Shown: in pieces, positions 63,017-64,000 of the stretch
Layout: every line of letters starts with the position of its first letter
Position numbering within the stretch: the first letter of the stretch is position 1
DNA from: Pectinophora gossypiella
Taxonomy: Eukaryota; Arthropoda; Insecta; Lepidoptera; Gelechiidae
DNA length: 64,000 bases
NCBI RefSeq assembly: GCF_024362695.1
Contig: NC_065422.1
Coordinates: forward strand, 2,480,001-2,544,000
Direction: 5' to 3'
Position numbers and translations under genes: made by a program
Notes under the pieces: model-generated
Told to the model about the DNA's origin: nothing
The model's database searches: none
Seen by the model: only the letters and a program-made list of their open reading frames with translations

Positions 63017-63208
63017 AAATTAGTGACATCGTAACGAAAACTTTGAGGTATGACCATTATTCTGAGTATTAGTTATCAAATGGAATTTTCCGTCGCACAA
63101 GTATTATCAAGAATATTTCGACAGGAAATTCCACTTGATATCAACTCAGAATCATGTTCTGAATCATCTCCCTCAGTATTTGTTACGATGTCACTAACAC
63201 CCTGTATT
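63017..63208. mobile_element. Palindromic MITE, family M1
   Basis: Left arm AGTGACATCGTAACGAAAAC; right arm TTGTTACGATGTCACTAACA CCCTGTA. The centre has GGAATTTTCCGTCGCAC and TTCGACAGGAAATTCCAC. Confidence 0.87.
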
Positions 63209-63480
63209 TCATTTCTATTGCTGCACTGGTGCTACCTTCAGCTTGATCAGATAACAAACGTTATTCTTATAAATGATCAATATTTAGTAAGTACATACAG
63301 TGCAATGATATTTACATCATCAGCCGTACGACGCCCACTGTTCATTTACATAATAACATAAAATATAAGGAATAATAATATTACGTATAATAATCAGCAT
63401 ATTTGCCATAACAGCTCCATTTAGATATGGAAACAATCTGATTTTTATCTCTATGTATAAATAATTATTTATACAAAATC

Positions 63481-63900
63481 TCTATGGAGTTTCTCTATGG
63501 AAGTGAAACGTGGACTATGACACAGAGAGACAGAGAGAGGTTGGAAGCGTTTGAGATGTGGTGTTGGCGAAGAATGGAGGGTGTATAAGCTGGACTGGTG
63601 TCAAATGAAAAAGTGCTGGAAAGAGTTGAAGAAAAGAGAACCATATTGAAGACTATAGAGAACCGGAGAGGAAATATGATTGGCCACCTGATACGACACG
63701 ATTCATTTATAACAAACATTATAGAAGGAAAAATTGAAGGGAAGAGAGGAAGGGGTAGACCGAGGATAACATTTATGAAACAAATAAAAGAGAAGGTGCA
63801 GGTCGTGTCGTATCGGGAGGTGAAGGTTTTGGCGGGAAGAAGAGAGGAATGGCGGTTACTCCACCGACAAGAGCGCAGCTCTTAAATAGAGAGAGAGAGA
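63481..63900 (+). pseudogene. Young RTE-like RT tail
   Basis: It begins LYGSETWTMTQRDRERLEAF with EMWCWRRMEGV and a stop, then a second open stretch EKVLERVEEKRTILKTIENR through GKIEGKRGRGRPRITFMKQ and RQERSS. It ends in (GA)n. It extends further 5' than the almost identical copy at 23834-24120. Confidence 0.86.
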
Positions 63901-63917
63901 GAGAGAGAGATAAATTA

Positions 63918-64000
63918 TCAATACACATACAGGCGTTTGTCCCACCGGGGTAAGCAGAGACTATGGAATTTCATTTGCTTCGACAAAGCAGGATGCAACG
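63918..64000 (-). repeat. Family D fragment at the window edge
   Basis: ACACATACAGGCGTTTGTCC, CACCGGGGTAAGCAGAGACT and ATTTCATTTGCTTCGACAAA are the reverse complement of the family D end; it runs towards the window limit. Confidence 0.72.

Overview
The window is nuclear DNA from an animal, almost certainly an insect and most likely a moth or butterfly. It is AT-rich and full of transposon remains, with introns and with gene and repeat types I associate with Lepidoptera. I cannot name the species. There are no bacterial, plasmid, CRISPR or viral genome features. I found no genuine tRNA or rRNA gene; the tRNA-like and 5S-like stretches are heads of SINEs.

Three host genes can be supported. (1) At 29660-32197 (+) lies an uninterrupted, GC-rich 845-codon reading frame for host cell factor (HCF). 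It has a complete Kelch propeller, the SAS1N strand and a low-complexity basic region. The C-terminal fibronectin half of HCF is missing; the frame stops exactly where a possible splice donor lies, and a 1.7 kb 3' UTR with an AATAAA follows. (2, 3) On the minus strand at 40918-48637 and 55517-62235 are two head-to-tail copies of a small three-coding-exon cytochrome b5 gene (118 and 120 residues). They share phase-0 intron positions, a conserved C-terminal tail and a piece of 3' UTR. The downstream copy has lost two codons beside the second heme-binding histidine.

Most of the rest is layered mobile DNA. At 3240-9377 a Jockey/CR1-type non-LTR element (E1) has an intact 967-residue endonuclease/reverse transcriptase. 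Its 3' UTR is split by a 2.3 kb DNA element, and a second E1 copy at 50795-51329 shows the unoccupied site. At 41840-46600 a second, distinct non-LTR element (E2; PHD-finger ORF1 plus ORF2) lies in the long intron of the downstream b5 gene; its ORF2 is broken by a 4-bp duplication. Dispersed families include three SINEs with different heads but a common core (called A, B, C here), TA-flanked palindromic MITEs (M1), G/C-ended MITEs (G5), another MITE (P), THAP-like remnants (T), and several tails of RTE-like elements.

Layout: 1-3.2 kb old repeats; 3.2-9.4 kb E1; 9.4-17.7 kb SINEs, MITEs and a GT-rich microsatellite; 17.7-19.0 kb a 1.3 kb near-perfect palindrome; 19-28.6 kb sparse repeats and a perfect 79-nt hairpin; 28.6-33.9 kb the HCF gene; 34-40.5 kb nested insertions including an inverted pair of retroposons and a mariner-like element with 31-bp perfect termini; 40.5-62.3 kb the b5 pair with repeat-filled introns; 62.3-64 kb further repeats. 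The genes show no sign of working as one pathway. The strongest observations are the HCF 3' end, the b5 duplication, the shared SINE core with its 5S-like head, and the many insertions that can be dated relative to each other by target-site duplications.
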